A DNA stretch of 35,537 nt from Lunatibacter sp035460985 (GCA_035460985.1 DATHWC010000270.1:1-35537), one strand, 5' to 3'. Shown: positions 22,450-31,085, counted from the stretch's first letter. Numbers and translations: made by a program. Notes: generated by a model not told the origin, from the sequence alone.

Positions 22450-24897
22450 TTAGCGGGAATAATTTCCTAAGCGGATAATGTCTGCAAATACGCCGGCAGC
22501 AGTAACATCTGCACCAGCACCTGGACCTCGGATGATCATTGGGAATTCATGGTAACGTTCCGTAGTGAACAGAATCATATTGTCACTGCCCTCCAACGCA
22601 TAAAATGGATGCTTACTGTTCACTGATTTCAATCCCACAGATGCTTTCCCGTTTTCAAGTACCGCCATGAAGCGTAGCTTTTCACCCTTCTTATCCGCCT
22701 CGTCCAACAGTTTTTTGAAATGGTCATCGTGGGCTTTAAGTTTTTCCATAAACTCAGAAATTGATTTGGCATGGACACAGTCATCTGGCACCATGCTTTG
22801 TACAGTGACGTCCTCAAAGTGAAGATCCTGCTCGGCCTCCCTTCCAAGAATTAAAATTTTGCGGGCTACATCCATCCCACTCAGGTCATCTCTCGGATCC
22901 GGTTCGGTATATCCTTTGGCCTTGGCATTGGCAACTACCTCACTGAACGGAATTCCTTTACCTAGTTCACTAAAGATAAAATTCATGGAACCGCTTAGCA
23001 CCCCTTCGATTCGGATCACAGAGTCTCCGCTGAGGATAAGATCCTGAAGGGTGTTAATGACTGGAAGGCCGGCGGCTACGTTGGTTTCGTAAAGGAACTT
23101 AATATTTCGCTGACCGGATAGCTTTTTCAATTCCTTATATTTTTCCAAGGGTCCCGAATTAGCCTTTTTATTTGGTGTCACGATAGCCACTTTTGACTCC
23201 AACACCCGCTGATAGCAATCACCGACTTCTTGGCTTGCCGTACAGTCCACCAAGACTGAATTTGAGAAATTCATGCTGTTCATGGTGTTTAAAAACACAT
23301 TCAAGTCCATAGGTAGGTCCTTTTCCGATGGAACAGGATTTTTGGAAAGGTCAAATCCATCTTCATCAAAGGACATGTATCGGGAGTTGGCCAATCCATG
23401 AATCTTGATGTCCAACATATAATCCGTCTGCAACTTTACCAGTTGAGTATTGATCATTTTTGTCAACGCTTTGCCAATAAGTCCCACACCGATTAGAAAG
23501 AGGTGTAATACCTTATTATCTGCTAAGAAAAAGGCTTCATGCAATGCGTTAAGCCCCTTCTGCAAATCAGTCTGTTTGATTACCGCCGAAATATTCAATT
23601 CCGAGCTTCCTTGAGCTATCGCCGAAACGTTAATATTGTTTCTTCCGAGGGCCTGAAATAGTCTTCCACTGGCTCCTGGATGGTGTTTCATGTTTTCGCC
23701 TACTACTGCTATCACCGCCATATTGGGCATGATGGCAACCTTGTCCATTTCGCCGGCAATGATTTCATAATGAAACTCCTGTTCAATGACTTCGCTCGCT
23801 TTTTCCGCATCAGACGATTTTATAGCCACACAAATACTGTGTTCGGAAGAAGCCTGACTGATTAGGATTACGTTGACTTGGCTACGGGCCAACGCACCAA
23901 AGACCCTGCTACTGACTCCGACAACTTCTACCAATCCTGACCCTTGGATATTCAACAATGAAATGTGACTCAATGAGGATATCCCTTTAATCAGTTTCGT
24001 AGTCTCGGTTTCCTCACAAATGAGGGTACCAGTATTTTCAGGTTCAAAGGTGTTTTTGATATAGATGGGTATTTTCTTCCGCATGGCAGGCTGCATCGTA
24101 GCTGGAAAAACCACCTTGGCTCCGAAATGCGAAAGTTCCATCGCCTCATTGTAGCTCAGCTGAGGTATGGTAATGGCGGAATACACCAATTTGGGGTCGG
24201 CTGTCATAACTCCCGACACATCCGTCCAGATTTCCAACGTATCCGCTTTGAGAGCTGCGGCGAAAATCGCTGCGGTATAATCCGAACCGCTTCTGCCTAG
24301 AGTGGTCGTTTCTCCTTTATCTGTGGCCGACACAAACCCTGTGACCACTAGCATCTCGTTCGTTTTGGTAAAAAGGTCCCAAATTAATTGGTTTGTTGTG
24401 GGGAAATTCACCTTGGCATTTCCAAAGTTGTCGTTGGTACGAATTACGTCCCTAGCATCCACATACAGCGTATCCAATCCCTTTTCCCGCAGAGCCTCAG
24501 CTAAAATGAACGCCGAAATCCGCTCCCCGAAACTTACAACATAGTCGGAGGTTCTGGCAGAAAATTCTTTTATTAAGAAAATACCGTGAAAAAGGTCTTC
24601 CAACTCATTGAAACGTACCTTTACATAAGTCAGCACAGAAGACTGTTTCTGGACGTTTATCAATTGCTTAACCAAAAGCATGTGCCTTTTTTCCATCGCC
24701 AAAAGCAACGGCTGGTAAGCCGGGTCATTTCTTTTGGCCAATTCCGCACATTTCAACAAATCTTCCGTCACACCTCCAAAGGCAGAAAAAACAACAGCTA
24801 TGTCATCCTTAGCTTTTGCTTGGCTGACGATTTGCAGCACATTTTTTATCCTATCGATATCGCCTATGGATGATCCTCCGAATTTGATAATTTTCAT
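22450..24897 (-). CDS. thrA: Bifunctional aspartate kinase / homoserine dehydrogenase
   Basis: The start is the ATG at 24897 (MKIIKFGGSSI), because aspartate kinases begin exactly there; an upstream in-frame TTG would add unlikely residues. The 815-residue length matches bifunctional ThrA enzymes. The kinase part has KFGGSSIG, VVSFGERISA, TTLGRSGSDYTAAIFA and WTDVSGVMTADP. Two ACT-type regulatory segments follow in the middle (ISLLNIQGSGLVEVVGVSSR and MAVIAVVGENMKHHPGASGR). The dehydrogenase part begins at LFLIGVGLIGKAL and has VDCTASQEVGD, YETNVAAGLPVINTL and EPDPRDDLSGMDVARK. It catalyses the first and third steps from aspartate and should be threonine-inhibited through the ACT domains. It lies downstream of a candidate Thr-rich leader. 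Confidence 0.96.
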   Translation of the reverse strand: MKIIKFGGSSIGDIDRIKNVLQIVSQAKAKDDIAVVFSAFGGVTEDLLKCAELAKRNDPAYQPLLLAMEKRHMLLVKQLINVQKQSSVLTYVKVRFNELEDLFHGIFLIKEFSARTSDYVVSFGERISAFILAEALREKGLDTLYVDARDVIRTNDNFGNAKVNFPTTNQLIWDLFTKTNEMLVVTGFVSATDKGETTTLGRSGSDYTAAIFAAALKADTLEIWTDVSGVMTADPKLVYSAITIPQLSYNEAMELSHFGAKVVFPATMQPAMRKKIPIYIKNTFEPENTGTLICEETETTKLIKGISSLSHISLLNIQGSGLVEVVGVSSRVFGALARSQVNVILISQASSEHSICVAIKSSDAEKASEVIEQEFHYEIIAGEMDKVAIMPNMAVIAVVGENMKHHPGASGRLFQALGRNNINVSAIAQGSSELNISAVIKQTDLQKGLNALHEAFFLADNKVLHLFLIGVGLIGKALTKMINTQLVKLQTDYMLDIKIHGLANSRYMSFDEDGFDLSKNPVPSEKDLPMDLNVFLNTMNSMNFSNSVLVDCTASQEVGDCYQRVLESKVAIVTPNKKANSGPLEKYKELKKLSGQRNIKFLYETNVAAGLPVINTLQDLILSGDSVIRIEGVLSGSMNFIFSELGKGIPFSEVVANAKAKGYTEPDPRDDLSGMDVARKILILGREAEQDLHFEDVTVQSMVPDDCVHAKSISEFMEKLKAHDDHFKKLLDEADKKGEKLRFMAVLENGKASVGLKSVNSKHPFYALEGSDNMILFTTERYHEFPMIIRGPGAGADVTAAGVFADIIRLGNYSR

Positions 24898-24970
24898 TGC
24901 TATGTATGGGATTAAAAGGTAGATGTAAAGTCTGTGGAAGACCTCTGGAAAAGGGACAATATGGTAAAGC

Positions 24971-24988
24971 AAAACGGGATTATCCCGT
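24971..24988 (-). terminator. Candidate attenuator terminator of the thr operon
   Basis: On the minus strand ACGGGA-TAA-TCCCGT forms a 6-bp hairpin with a 3-nt loop followed by TTT. It sits about 75 bases before the thrA start and its left arm is made by the last codons (Thr-Gly-stop) of the Thr-rich leader frame. The stem is short, so strength is uncertain. Confidence 0.5.
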
Positions 24989-25042
24989 AATTGAAATTAA
25001 TGTGGCCGTGGTACCGGTAGAAAAGTTGGCGCAGGTAAACAA
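24980..25042 (-). CDS. Candidate threonine operon leader peptide
   Basis: A 20-codon frame with a TTG start reads LFTCANFSTGTTATLISITG and ends at the TAA inside the hairpin at 24971-24988. Six of 20 residues are Thr and two are Ile, concentrated in the last twelve codons, the composition expected of a leader that senses Thr and Ile supply as in the enterobacterial thr operon. The frame has no ATG or GTG back to the upstream stop, so TTG would have to serve. Because a ribosome at the stop would cover the hairpin, classic attenuation logic does not fit simply. Translation is unproven. Confidence 0.45.
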   Translation of the reverse strand: MFTCANFSTGTTATLISITG

Positions 25043-25272
25043 CTGAAAGCTTTCAGAGCCCGATATTTCTGTAGACGTATTTACTGCGAAATCCATGCTT
25101 GTTTATTTGACGCACAATTCTAAGGACAAATTTTATATATCACAAACTTTTTCCCTTAGAATTGGTGAAAGATATATTTATTGGAGAAGTTTGTGCTATG
25201 ATCTCTTGTTTCGACAAATATCAGTGAATTAATCTTTTTATCACCATTTAATCGTTCAAATCTATAATTTAC
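25043..25272. other. Upstream region of the thr operon
   Basis: This region lies between the candidate thr leader and the small membrane protein gene on the other strand and must hold both promoters. A 14-codon ATG frame (minus strand, start 25097) ends 12 bases before the TTG of the Thr-rich frame. No clear -33/-7 pair at good spacing was found. Confidence 0.4.
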
Positions 25273-25455
25273 ATGCGGATTAAAACTGCTTTTATTTTTG
25301 GAATAGTTATTTTCCTCCTGTTCGTCCTGTTCCGTGGAAGCATAAAGGATGACGTAGGTCAGCTGTTGTTTGTGGCCGCATTTATCATTTTGGAAGGATA
25401 TGTCGTCTATTCAATTGTCAACGTATATCGGAAGCAAAACAAAAAAAGGCACTAG
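25273..25455 (+). CDS. Small membrane protein, unknown function
   Basis: The 60-residue frame encodes two predicted membrane helices, about residues 4-20 (KTAFIFGIVIFLLFVLF) and 29-48 (GQLLFVAAFIILEGYVVYSI), joined by a short polar loop and followed by a basic tail (YRKQNKKRH). The ordered hydrophobic pattern and positively charged tail favour a real gene over chance. It converges on, and overlaps by four bases, the end of the lipoprotein gene at 25452. No family is recognised. Confidence 0.6.
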   Translation: MRIKTAFIFGIVIFLLFVLFRGSIKDDVGQLLFVAAFIILEGYVVYSIVNVYRKQNKKRH

Positions 25456-25925
25456 TCACAACCTTCTTTGTTCCGGGTATCTATAATATGGACGACTTTC
25501 CACCCCACTTCTGTTCTTATCAACTGAAATGAGTTAACCCCGCAATGGCTGAAGTTGCCATCCACATAGAATTTATAAGGGGTCCAGGCATGGGCCATGT
25601 TGCCGTCTATCCGGATTTCCATAGACAAAATCTCCTCATCCAACACCGATGGACTCGTCTCCACTCGGGAAATGAAATCAGCTACATTTGTATTGCCAAG
25701 GGTAGCAAAATCTCCAGCATCCAAAGTAGTGTTCATTACCGCATCCCTGTGAAAGGACTCTTGCAAAACTTGGATATTTTTAGCTTTCATGGCCGAAAAA
25801 AAATCCGTCAGCAAATTTCTAATATCAGCCTCTCCTGAGACTTCTTGGGATTTGGACTGACACCCTGGCAGTAGGAGAAAGTTGAATGCAAATACGCATC
25901 CAAGAATTAATCTGTTATTTCTCAT
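25452..25925 (-). CDS. SnoaL/DUF4440-like (NTF2-fold) lipoprotein
   Basis: The start is placed at the ATG at 25925 (MRNNRLILGCVFAFNFLLLPGC), because it gives a standard lipoprotein signal with lipobox LLPGC; the longer frame from 25958 would add residues before it. The mature part matches NTF2-like proteins of the SnoaL/DUF4440 type: EADIRNLLTDFFSAMKAKN, then LQESFHRDAVMNTT, a middle LSMEIRIDGNMAHAWTPYKFYVD, and a closing FQLIRTEVGWKVVHIIDTR. Such domains form small alpha-beta cones that bind ligands or act as enzymes; no activity can be assigned. It overlaps the end of the DUF2807 gene by 11 bases, so the two are probably co-expressed. Confidence 0.8.
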   Translation of the reverse strand: MRNNRLILGCVFAFNFLLLPGCQSKSQEVSGEADIRNLLTDFFSAMKAKNIQVLQESFHRDAVMNTTLDAGDFATLGNTNVADFISRVETSPSVLDEEILSMEIRIDGNMAHAWTPYKFYVDGNFSHCGVNSFQLIRTEVGWKVVHIIDTRNKEGCD

Positions 25926-26610
25926 TAATTGATCCACCTGTATTGGTCTTAATATCAACTATATTCGGATCACCGGTGTAGACAACCCTTCCCCTCGTTG
26001 CCGCGGTACCCTTTATGGATTCATTAACATGAAAACTCCCTTTGGCGTTGGTGTTAATTCTGACTGTGGCATTATCCGTCACAAGCTTTTCCCCATCAAT
26101 TTCAGCATTGGTATATGCGGAAAAATCCAGGTTAGTGGCTTTTCCAGTCACAAATATTTTGGCATTTGTCTGTGCGTCTAACAGTAGATCTTGGGCATTA
26201 ACCTCTGCTTCTATATAGCTGCTTGTAGCCGCGAAAAGTTTCACAGCTTTCTCGGTGATAGGATCCTTTATGAAAACTTTCGCACTAGTGGATGCACTTA
26301 TTTCCTCTATGCTAACGTAAGTTATAATTGCTTTTACCGTACTTGCTTTTGGACTTATTCCTGGAATTTTCAGTTCCAACACCCTGTTGGTTACCTTGGA
26401 TTCCACTTTTGAAAGTTCAACACCGGAAGCAGTTATTTCTATTCCATGAGTATCTCCTTTTATCAGGGTTGCATCTATGCCACTTGAAACCTGAATACTG
26501 TTAAATGCAGCTAAGGCTCTAGATTCCTCAACTGTCTGTGCATAGGAGGCCGACGTGGAAGCAACCATTAATATGTAGCAACACCATATAAAACTTTTAA
26601 AAACTTTCAT
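25915..26610 (-). CDS. DUF2807 (head GIN domain) exported protein
   Basis: The 231-residue protein has a signal peptide (residues 1-24, ending SASYAQ) and a repetitive beta-helix region. The pattern FNSIQVSSGIDATLIKGD followed by ITASGVELSKVESKV is the usual opening of DUF2807 adhesin-like domains, and short strands with Asn, Ser and Thr turns continue to the C-terminus (for example SAYTNAEIDG and VRINTNAKGSFHVN). Members are surface or periplasmic proteins of unknown function, abundant in Bacteroidota. It is the first gene of a two-gene unit with the NTF2-fold lipoprotein. Confidence 0.85.
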   Translation of the reverse strand: MKVFKSFIWCCYILMVASTSASYAQTVEESRALAAFNSIQVSSGIDATLIKGDTHGIEITASGVELSKVESKVTNRVLELKIPGISPKASTVKAIITYVSIEEISASTSAKVFIKDPITEKAVKLFAATSSYIEAEVNAQDLLLDAQTNAKIFVTGKATNLDFSAYTNAEIDGEKLVTDNATVRINTNAKGSFHVNESIKGTAATRGRVVYTGDPNIVDIKTNTGGSINEK

Positions 26611-26662
26611 TTCAGTGTAATTTATAAGTTACTTGTTGAACGATGAGTTGTTGGAAGGAAGA

Positions 26663-27340
26663 CTATACCCCTCCGTAGAGCTTGAATGTCATGTTACGTA
26701 AGGCACCGTTATTTGCCGCATAATGCATCGCCTCGGCGATATCAGCCGGATTGACCCACTTAGTAAAATCACTCTCCGGCATGTTCTCTCTGTTTTGGGG
26801 AGTATCAATTATACTGGGTACAAAGACGTGAGATCTGATGGATGTATCAGCCACCTCCTTGGCAGTATATTCAGCCAAATCCATAACCAATCCTTTGCTC
26901 AAAGCGTATGCCAATGCACCTGTACCCGTCTCTTTTTCCAGAGCTGGCCTGGCCCCCACAAAAAGAAAACTTCCATGATTTGCCTTTTTCATTACAGGCA
27001 AGAAATACTTGACCATATTAAAAGCACTGAAAAAATTAAGCGTAATCATATTATTCAGATCCTGAGTACTAGTCTTTTCAATGGATCCCCCCGCATACCC
27101 ACCAACCAATAAGGCAATACACTCTACTTCACCATATTGGAGCGCATACTCCTTGGCAAAAGCCTTGGCAGCACTATCTTTGGTAACGTCTACCTCATAT
27201 ATATCATCTGCCTCATCCAATTCATCGCCGCTACCTGGTTCAATAATGGCGATTACTTTGTATCCTTCCCGCTTAAATTTGCTTACTACTTTTCTGCCTA
27301 AATTTCCCGTGCTACCGGTAACTATGATATTTCTATTCAT
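26663..27340 (-). CDS. SDR family NAD(P)-dependent oxidoreductase
   Basis: The start is set at the ATG at 27340 (MNRNIIVTGSTGNLG), directly before the first strand; the longer frame would overlap the divergent MscS gene. The 225-residue product has the cofactor motif TGSTGNLG (residues 8-15), a second-strand VIAIIEPGS, LLVGGYAGG in the place of the NNAG motif, and the catalytic pair in LAYALSK (Tyr and Lys of YxxxK). A Ser-like residue precedes it (FLFVGARPA region), so Ser of the catalytic triad is not obvious. Substrate unknown. It diverges from the MscS gene with an 86-base gap. Confidence 0.85.
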   Translation of the reverse strand: MNRNIIVTGSTGNLGRKVVSKFKREGYKVIAIIEPGSGDELDEADDIYEVDVTKDSAAKAFAKEYALQYGEVECIALLVGGYAGGSIEKTSTQDLNNMITLNFFSAFNMVKYFLPVMKKANHGSFLFVGARPALEKETGTGALAYALSKGLVMDLAEYTAKEVADTSIRSHVFVPSIIDTPQNRENMPESDFTKWVNPADIAEAMHYAANNGALRNMTFKLYGGV

Positions 27341-27426
27341 TTTATCTATTTTTATAATGCAAACGGGTAATTTTGTCCCCGTTCTATCGAATTTGTTAAA
27401 ATTAAGACTAATTTTTGAATTACCCC

Positions 27427-28305
27427 ATGAAATCCAAAAAAGACCAGTTAGAGCTTCGAGAAAGAAAAACCCGGGCAATCTTTTTATTAAAGATCTTTGT
27501 GTATGTTGCCTTTCTGCTCTTTTCCGGATTATTGGGAGAAATTGCCGCTCCTTATTTTTCGAAAATTCAACAATTGTTGAATGCGATAGAGATCATCGTC
27601 GCCGGAAACCTGATTATTTCCCTTGGCAGGATAATCTTGGTCAGGTTTTATCTACGTAAAAAACGGAGAGCCGGACTTCATGCCAATTTTGTATTGGGTA
27701 TCAATCATATTGCGGGAATTTTCAATGTGCTGATTGTTCTACTAAGCATTATGGTGCTTTTTGATATTCAGCCGTTGGAATTCTTGAGTAGTATTACGAT
27801 CGTGGCAGCCGCAATTGCACTGCTTTCAAAAGATTACATTACCAATATGATCAACGGACTGATCCTCATGTTTTCAGATCAACTTACTCTAGGAGACTAT
27901 ATAAAATTTGGTGAAATAAAAGGGAAAATTCAGGACATTACCCTTCTCAATGTCGTGATTGTAAATGAAGACGAAGACCTGGTTATGATCCCAAATAGCC
28001 TGATCCTTTCCTCCCAGGTTATCAACCACTCTAGGCAGAATGTCAAAAAGATTACTTTGGAATTCGAAGTAAAATTAAGTCCACATCTGGATTTGGGGAA
28101 GTTGGAGAGTGCACTGAAAATTTCGCTAACACCCTATTTAGCGGAAATCAACATTGATACGTTTTATATAAAAACCCTCTCCATTCAAAAAGATTCAGTA
28201 AGAATAAAATTACAAGTTCAACTTACCCACTCAGAAAGGTCAATGGAAAAAGAGATAAAGAGAAAACTTAACCAAAGGATAATTTTATTGACAGGTGAAA
28301 ACTAA
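27427..28305 (+). CDS. MscS family mechanosensitive ion channel
   Basis: The start is the ATG at 27427 (MKSKKDQLELRERKT); a TTG 12 bases earlier is less likely. The 292-residue protein has several N-terminal membrane helices (about residues 15-40, 55-75 and 95-125). The MscS core follows: the pore-side helix SITIVAAAIALLSKDYITNM, LILMFSDQLTLGDYIKFG, the beta domain GKIQDITLLNVVI, and VMIPNSLILSSQVINHS. The C-terminal alpha/beta domain follows. It should open on membrane tension and release solutes in osmotic downshock. The next gene overlaps it by 11 bases. Confidence 0.9.
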   Translation: MKSKKDQLELRERKTRAIFLLKIFVYVAFLLFSGLLGEIAAPYFSKIQQLLNAIEIIVAGNLIISLGRIILVRFYLRKKRRAGLHANFVLGINHIAGIFNVLIVLLSIMVLFDIQPLEFLSSITIVAAAIALLSKDYITNMINGLILMFSDQLTLGDYIKFGEIKGKIQDITLLNVVIVNEDEDLVMIPNSLILSSQVINHSRQNVKKITLEFEVKLSPHLDLGKLESALKISLTPYLAEINIDTFYIKTLSIQKDSVRIKLQVQLTHSERSMEKEIKRKLNQRIILLTGEN

Positions 28306-28633
28306 CCGGGAAAATTTTTTCGACCAAGTGTACCAAGTAGTAAGGTTAATACCTGCTGGAAGGGTCACCACCTATGGAGCCATCGCAAATTATTTAGGAG
28401 CGAAAGGGAGTGCCCGATTGGTAGGTTATGCAATGAATGCAGCCCATGCCTATCCGGATATACCCGCCCATCGGGTAGTCAATAGGGTAGGGTTACTTAC
28501 TGGAAAGCATCATTTCATCTTGCCCAATGAAATGATGGAAAGATTAAGCAAAGAAGGGATTGAGATTAAAAATGATATTGTTCAGAATTTCGGCTTTCAT
28601 TTTTGGGATCCTCAGTGCGAACTGGATTTATGA
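28295..28633 (+). CDS. Alkyltransferase-like protein (Atl, MGMT fold without the active cysteine)
   Basis: The 112-residue protein starts at a GTG that overlaps the MscS gene by 11 bases. It has the DNA-binding domain of O6-alkylguanine-DNA alkyltransferases: VYQVVRLIPAGRVTTYGAIA, the arginine-finger segment GSARLVGYAMNA, and IPAHRVVNRVG (56-66). In the last, the active Cys of PCHRV is Ala58, which makes it an Atl-type protein that binds alkylated bases but cannot repair them itself. Atl proteins hand lesions to nucleotide excision repair. The C-terminal tail HFWDPQ is common in such proteins. Confidence 0.9.
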   Translation: MKTNRENFFDQVYQVVRLIPAGRVTTYGAIANYLGAKGSARLVGYAMNAAHAYPDIPAHRVVNRVGLLTGKHHFILPNEMMERLSKEGIEIKNDIVQNFGFHFWDPQCELDL

Positions 28634-28744
28634 CTTGTATTAGCATTTAAAGTTAAAAAATTGTTATTCTTATGCGACTTAATTTTAAATTAATAGAAAA
28701 TTTAGGCACGACTTTTGAACTTTAAAGTTTACGTTTTGAGTTTA

Positions 28745-28774
28745 TTGTTTATTAAGTTCATAATTATAAATTTG
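28745..28774 (+). promoter_or_regulatory. Predicted Bacteroidota-type promoter
   Basis: TTG at 28745-28747 and TAAATTTG (an exact TAnnTTTG) at 28767-28774 are separated by 19 bases, the expected -33/-7 arrangement. It lies about 88 bases before the sugar transferase start. Confidence 0.45.
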
Positions 28775-28861
28775 AAATCCATTTTTCAAGTTGCAAAAAC
28801 AATAATCCCGCTACCAAAGTCAGTCATACCTAATTTTATTTGATAAAAATCTACATATTGA

Positions 28862-29581
28862 ATGGAAAGTTTTATGGAAGGAATTCTAATTCAGGAAACG
28901 CAGCCCAGTAGAGTTAAGAGAAAACGAAAAGATTCATCTAAAAAAGCCTTACCGTCGAAATTTTTAAACGTACCTAAGCGAAAGCTTAAGCGTGCAAAGC
29001 TTAAGCGTGGTTTTGATTTTTTCACAAGTCTTATTTTATTTATAGCCGTGTTTTCCTGGTTATTTCCTTTAATCGGATTGATTATCAAACTCGATTCCAA
29101 AGGGCCGGTTTTTTTCAGGCAACTGCGGCACGGAAAAGACAACGTTCCTTTTTATTGTTATAAATTTAGGTCAATGTACGAAAATGGAGAGTCCGACACC
29201 AAACAAGCCACTAAAAATGACGCAAGAATCACCCGGATAGGAAGGTTTTTGAGAGCAAGCAGTTTGGATGAACTTCCCCAATTTATAAATGTTTTACTCG
29301 GTGAAATGTCAATTGTCGGTCCCCGGCCGCATACCATTTCGATGAACGATAAATTTTCAGAAGAAATAGATAATTTCATGTACAGGCATACTGTCAAACC
29401 TGGCATAACCGGTCTGGCTCAAGCTAAGGGGTTTAGGGGAGAAACTAAAGATTTCTTTGACATCAATTCAAGGTGTAAATTAGATATTTTCTATATTGAC
29501 AACTGGTCTTTGATTTTGGATATTAAAATTATATTCTGGACGTTTTTGTCCTTGATTTTGAAAAAAACGGATGTCTATTGA
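28862..29581 (+). CDS. Bacterial sugar transferase (polyprenyl-phosphate sugar-1-phosphate transferase type)
   Basis: The 239-residue protein has a basic N-terminal tail, then LKRGFDFFTSLILFIAVF (one membrane helix, about residues 52-76). The family catalytic core follows: GPVFFRQLRHGK, YKFRSMYENGESDT, a conserved SSLDELPQFINVLLGEMSIV stretch, VGPRPHT and HTVKPGITGLAQAKGFRG. Such enzymes transfer a sugar-1-phosphate to undecaprenyl phosphate to start capsule or exopolysaccharide synthesis. It has only the C-terminal type core, no extra N-terminal helices. No other polysaccharide genes are in the window, so it is a solitary initiating transferase. A 15-bp in-frame tandem duplication lies in its basic segment (28981-29009). 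Confidence 0.92.
   Translation: MESFMEGILIQETQPSRVKRKRKDSSKKALPSKFLNVPKRKLKRAKLKRGFDFFTSLILFIAVFSWLFPLIGLIIKLDSKGPVFFRQLRHGKDNVPFYCYKFRSMYENGESDTKQATKNDARITRIGRFLRASSLDELPQFINVLLGEMSIVGPRPHTISMNDKFSEEIDNFMYRHTVKPGITGLAQAKGFRGETKDFFDINSRCKLDIFYIDNWSLILDIKIIFWTFLSLILKKTDVY
28981..29009 (+). repeat. In-frame tandem duplication in the sugar transferase
   Basis: AAAGCTTAAGCGTG occurs twice (28981-28994 and 28996-29009) with one base between, a 15-bp period. It duplicates Lys-Leu-Lys-Arg-Ala/Gly just before the membrane segment, doubling the basic stretch. Confidence 0.85.
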
Positions 29582-31032
29582 TTTTTTTCTGGCGCGTTAG
29601 AAAGGATCCACATTCCCAAGAACATCAAAAGACCGTTAAGGATCAAAATTTCGAAACCAAATTTATATCCCCAAAACCAATTTTGGGAGTTTAGGGAAAT
29701 AACAAAAGCGAAGAGGGGAGCCAATAGTGCAGGTAGTGGCACCCATTTGTCAACAACTTGACGATTAGTGAATAGACCGAAACTGTAAAGCCCCAATAAT
29801 GGGCCATAAGTATAGCCTGCGATAATGAAAACTGCATTGATCACACTTTGGTCGTTCAACCATTCTACAACCAAAATCACCAAAAACATTAGAAAGGCAA
29901 ATCCCAAATGAACGGTTTTTCGGACAGATACTTGCTTTTTAAATCCGTATTTTTTTTGAATTTCAAGAAAGTCAAAGCAGAAGGAAGTAGTAAGTGCTGT
30001 AAGTGTTGAATCCGCACTTGAATAAGCCGCTGCTGTTATTCCCAGGACAAATACTATTCCGGCAAAAGCTGAGAAATATGAGGTGGCTAATAAGGGATAT
30101 AACTCGTCGGTCTTGGTAGGGATCGGTATTTCCTTGGCATCCGCATAAATATAAAGCAATACGCCCAACGCCAAAAAAATCAAATTCACAACGACCAATA
30201 TATTGGTAAACCAGAACATGTTTTTCTGAGCGTCTCCCAAATTGCGACAGGTCAGGTTTTTCTGCATCATATCCTGATCAAGTCCAGTCATTACGATTAC
30301 GATAAATGCACCCGACAGGAACTGCTTGAAGAAATTGGTCCCCTCCTGCCAGTTCCAGTTAAAGATTTTGGAATTAGGGTGCGAAGAGACGACGTCAATC
30401 AGGTCCCCTACCCCACTAATTTGCAATTCGTCCATGACCAGATGAATACTGACACCTACTGCGGCTAGCATAAAAAATGTCTGAAGCGTATCTGTCCAAA
30501 CAACTGTTTTTATCCCCCCCCTAAAGGTATACAGCCATATGAGCATGACAGTAATAAGAACAGAAACCCAAAAAGGAATCTCCCAATGGTCAAAAAGAAT
30601 CAGCTGTAAAACACTGGCGACTAAAAAAACCCGAATGGATGATCCTAAAGTCCTCGATAGGATAAAGAAAAATGCACCTGTTTTATAGGACCAAAAGCCA
30701 AAGCGTTGCTCAAGGTAGGCATAAATCGAAACCAGATTTAACCGATAGTAAAGGGGTAGTAAAACCTTGGCAATAACCGCATACCCCATCGTATACCCTA
30801 AAATCACCTGAAAATAGTAAAAATTGCTATTGCCTACTTCTCCGGGGACGGAAATGAAGGTTACTCCCGACAAAGACGCTCCTATCATGCCAAATGCGAC
30901 TAAGAACCACGGTGACTGCCTGTCACCGGTAAAAAAAGTGTCTTGGGAAAGCTTTCGGGTAGTAAACCAAGAGATGATGAACAACATTAAAAAATAGCCT
31001 GTTATGACTATTAAAATTAAATTGGAATCCAT
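29575..31032 (-). CDS. Sodium:solute symporter family protein
   Basis: The 485-residue protein is a membrane transporter of the SSS family with about 13 helices across its length. Landmarks are LSQDTFFTGDRQSPWFLVAFGMIGASLSGVTFISVPG near residues 28-65 (the unwound first core helix), YAYLEQRFG, and TFRGGIKTVVWTDTLQTFFML near 168-189. GLDQDMMQKNLTCRN and AAAYSSADSTLTALTTSF also match, with Ser residues in the sodium site. The substrate (sugar, amino acid, sialic acid and others in the family) cannot be read. It ends in a 7-base overlap with the convergent sugar transferase and diverges from clpS. Confidence 0.92.
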   Translation of the reverse strand: MDSNLILIVITGYFLMLFIISWFTTRKLSQDTFFTGDRQSPWFLVAFGMIGASLSGVTFISVPGEVGNSNFYYFQVILGYTMGYAVIAKVLLPLYYRLNLVSIYAYLEQRFGFWSYKTGAFFFILSRTLGSSIRVFLVASVLQLILFDHWEIPFWVSVLITVMLIWLYTFRGGIKTVVWTDTLQTFFMLAAVGVSIHLVMDELQISGVGDLIDVVSSHPNSKIFNWNWQEGTNFFKQFLSGAFIVIVMTGLDQDMMQKNLTCRNLGDAQKNMFWFTNILVVVNLIFLALGVLLYIYADAKEIPIPTKTDELYPLLATSYFSAFAGIVFVLGITAAAYSSADSTLTALTTSFCFDFLEIQKKYGFKKQVSVRKTVHLGFAFLMFLVILVVEWLNDQSVINAVFIIAGYTYGPLLGLYSFGLFTNRQVVDKWVPLPALLAPLFAFVISLNSQNWFWGYKFGFEILILNGLLMFLGMWILSNAPEKNQ

Positions 31033-31073
31033 ATACGATTACGATAGAAAGCGTTAAAGTTGTAATTAATTAT

Positions 31074-31081
31074 TAACTTTG
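31074..31081 (+). promoter_or_regulatory. -7 element directly before clpS
   Basis: TAACTTTG is an exact TAnnTTTG element ending four bases before the clpS ATG. With normal spacing, transcription would start at or near the ATG, giving a leaderless or near-leaderless message. A matching -33 element is not clear. Confidence 0.4.
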
Positions 31082-31085
31082 CAAA

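Noticed and set aside
25055..25097. 14-codon ATG frame upstream of the Thr-rich leader
   Set aside because: No Thr enrichment or other leader feature; could be chance, so not called as a gene.
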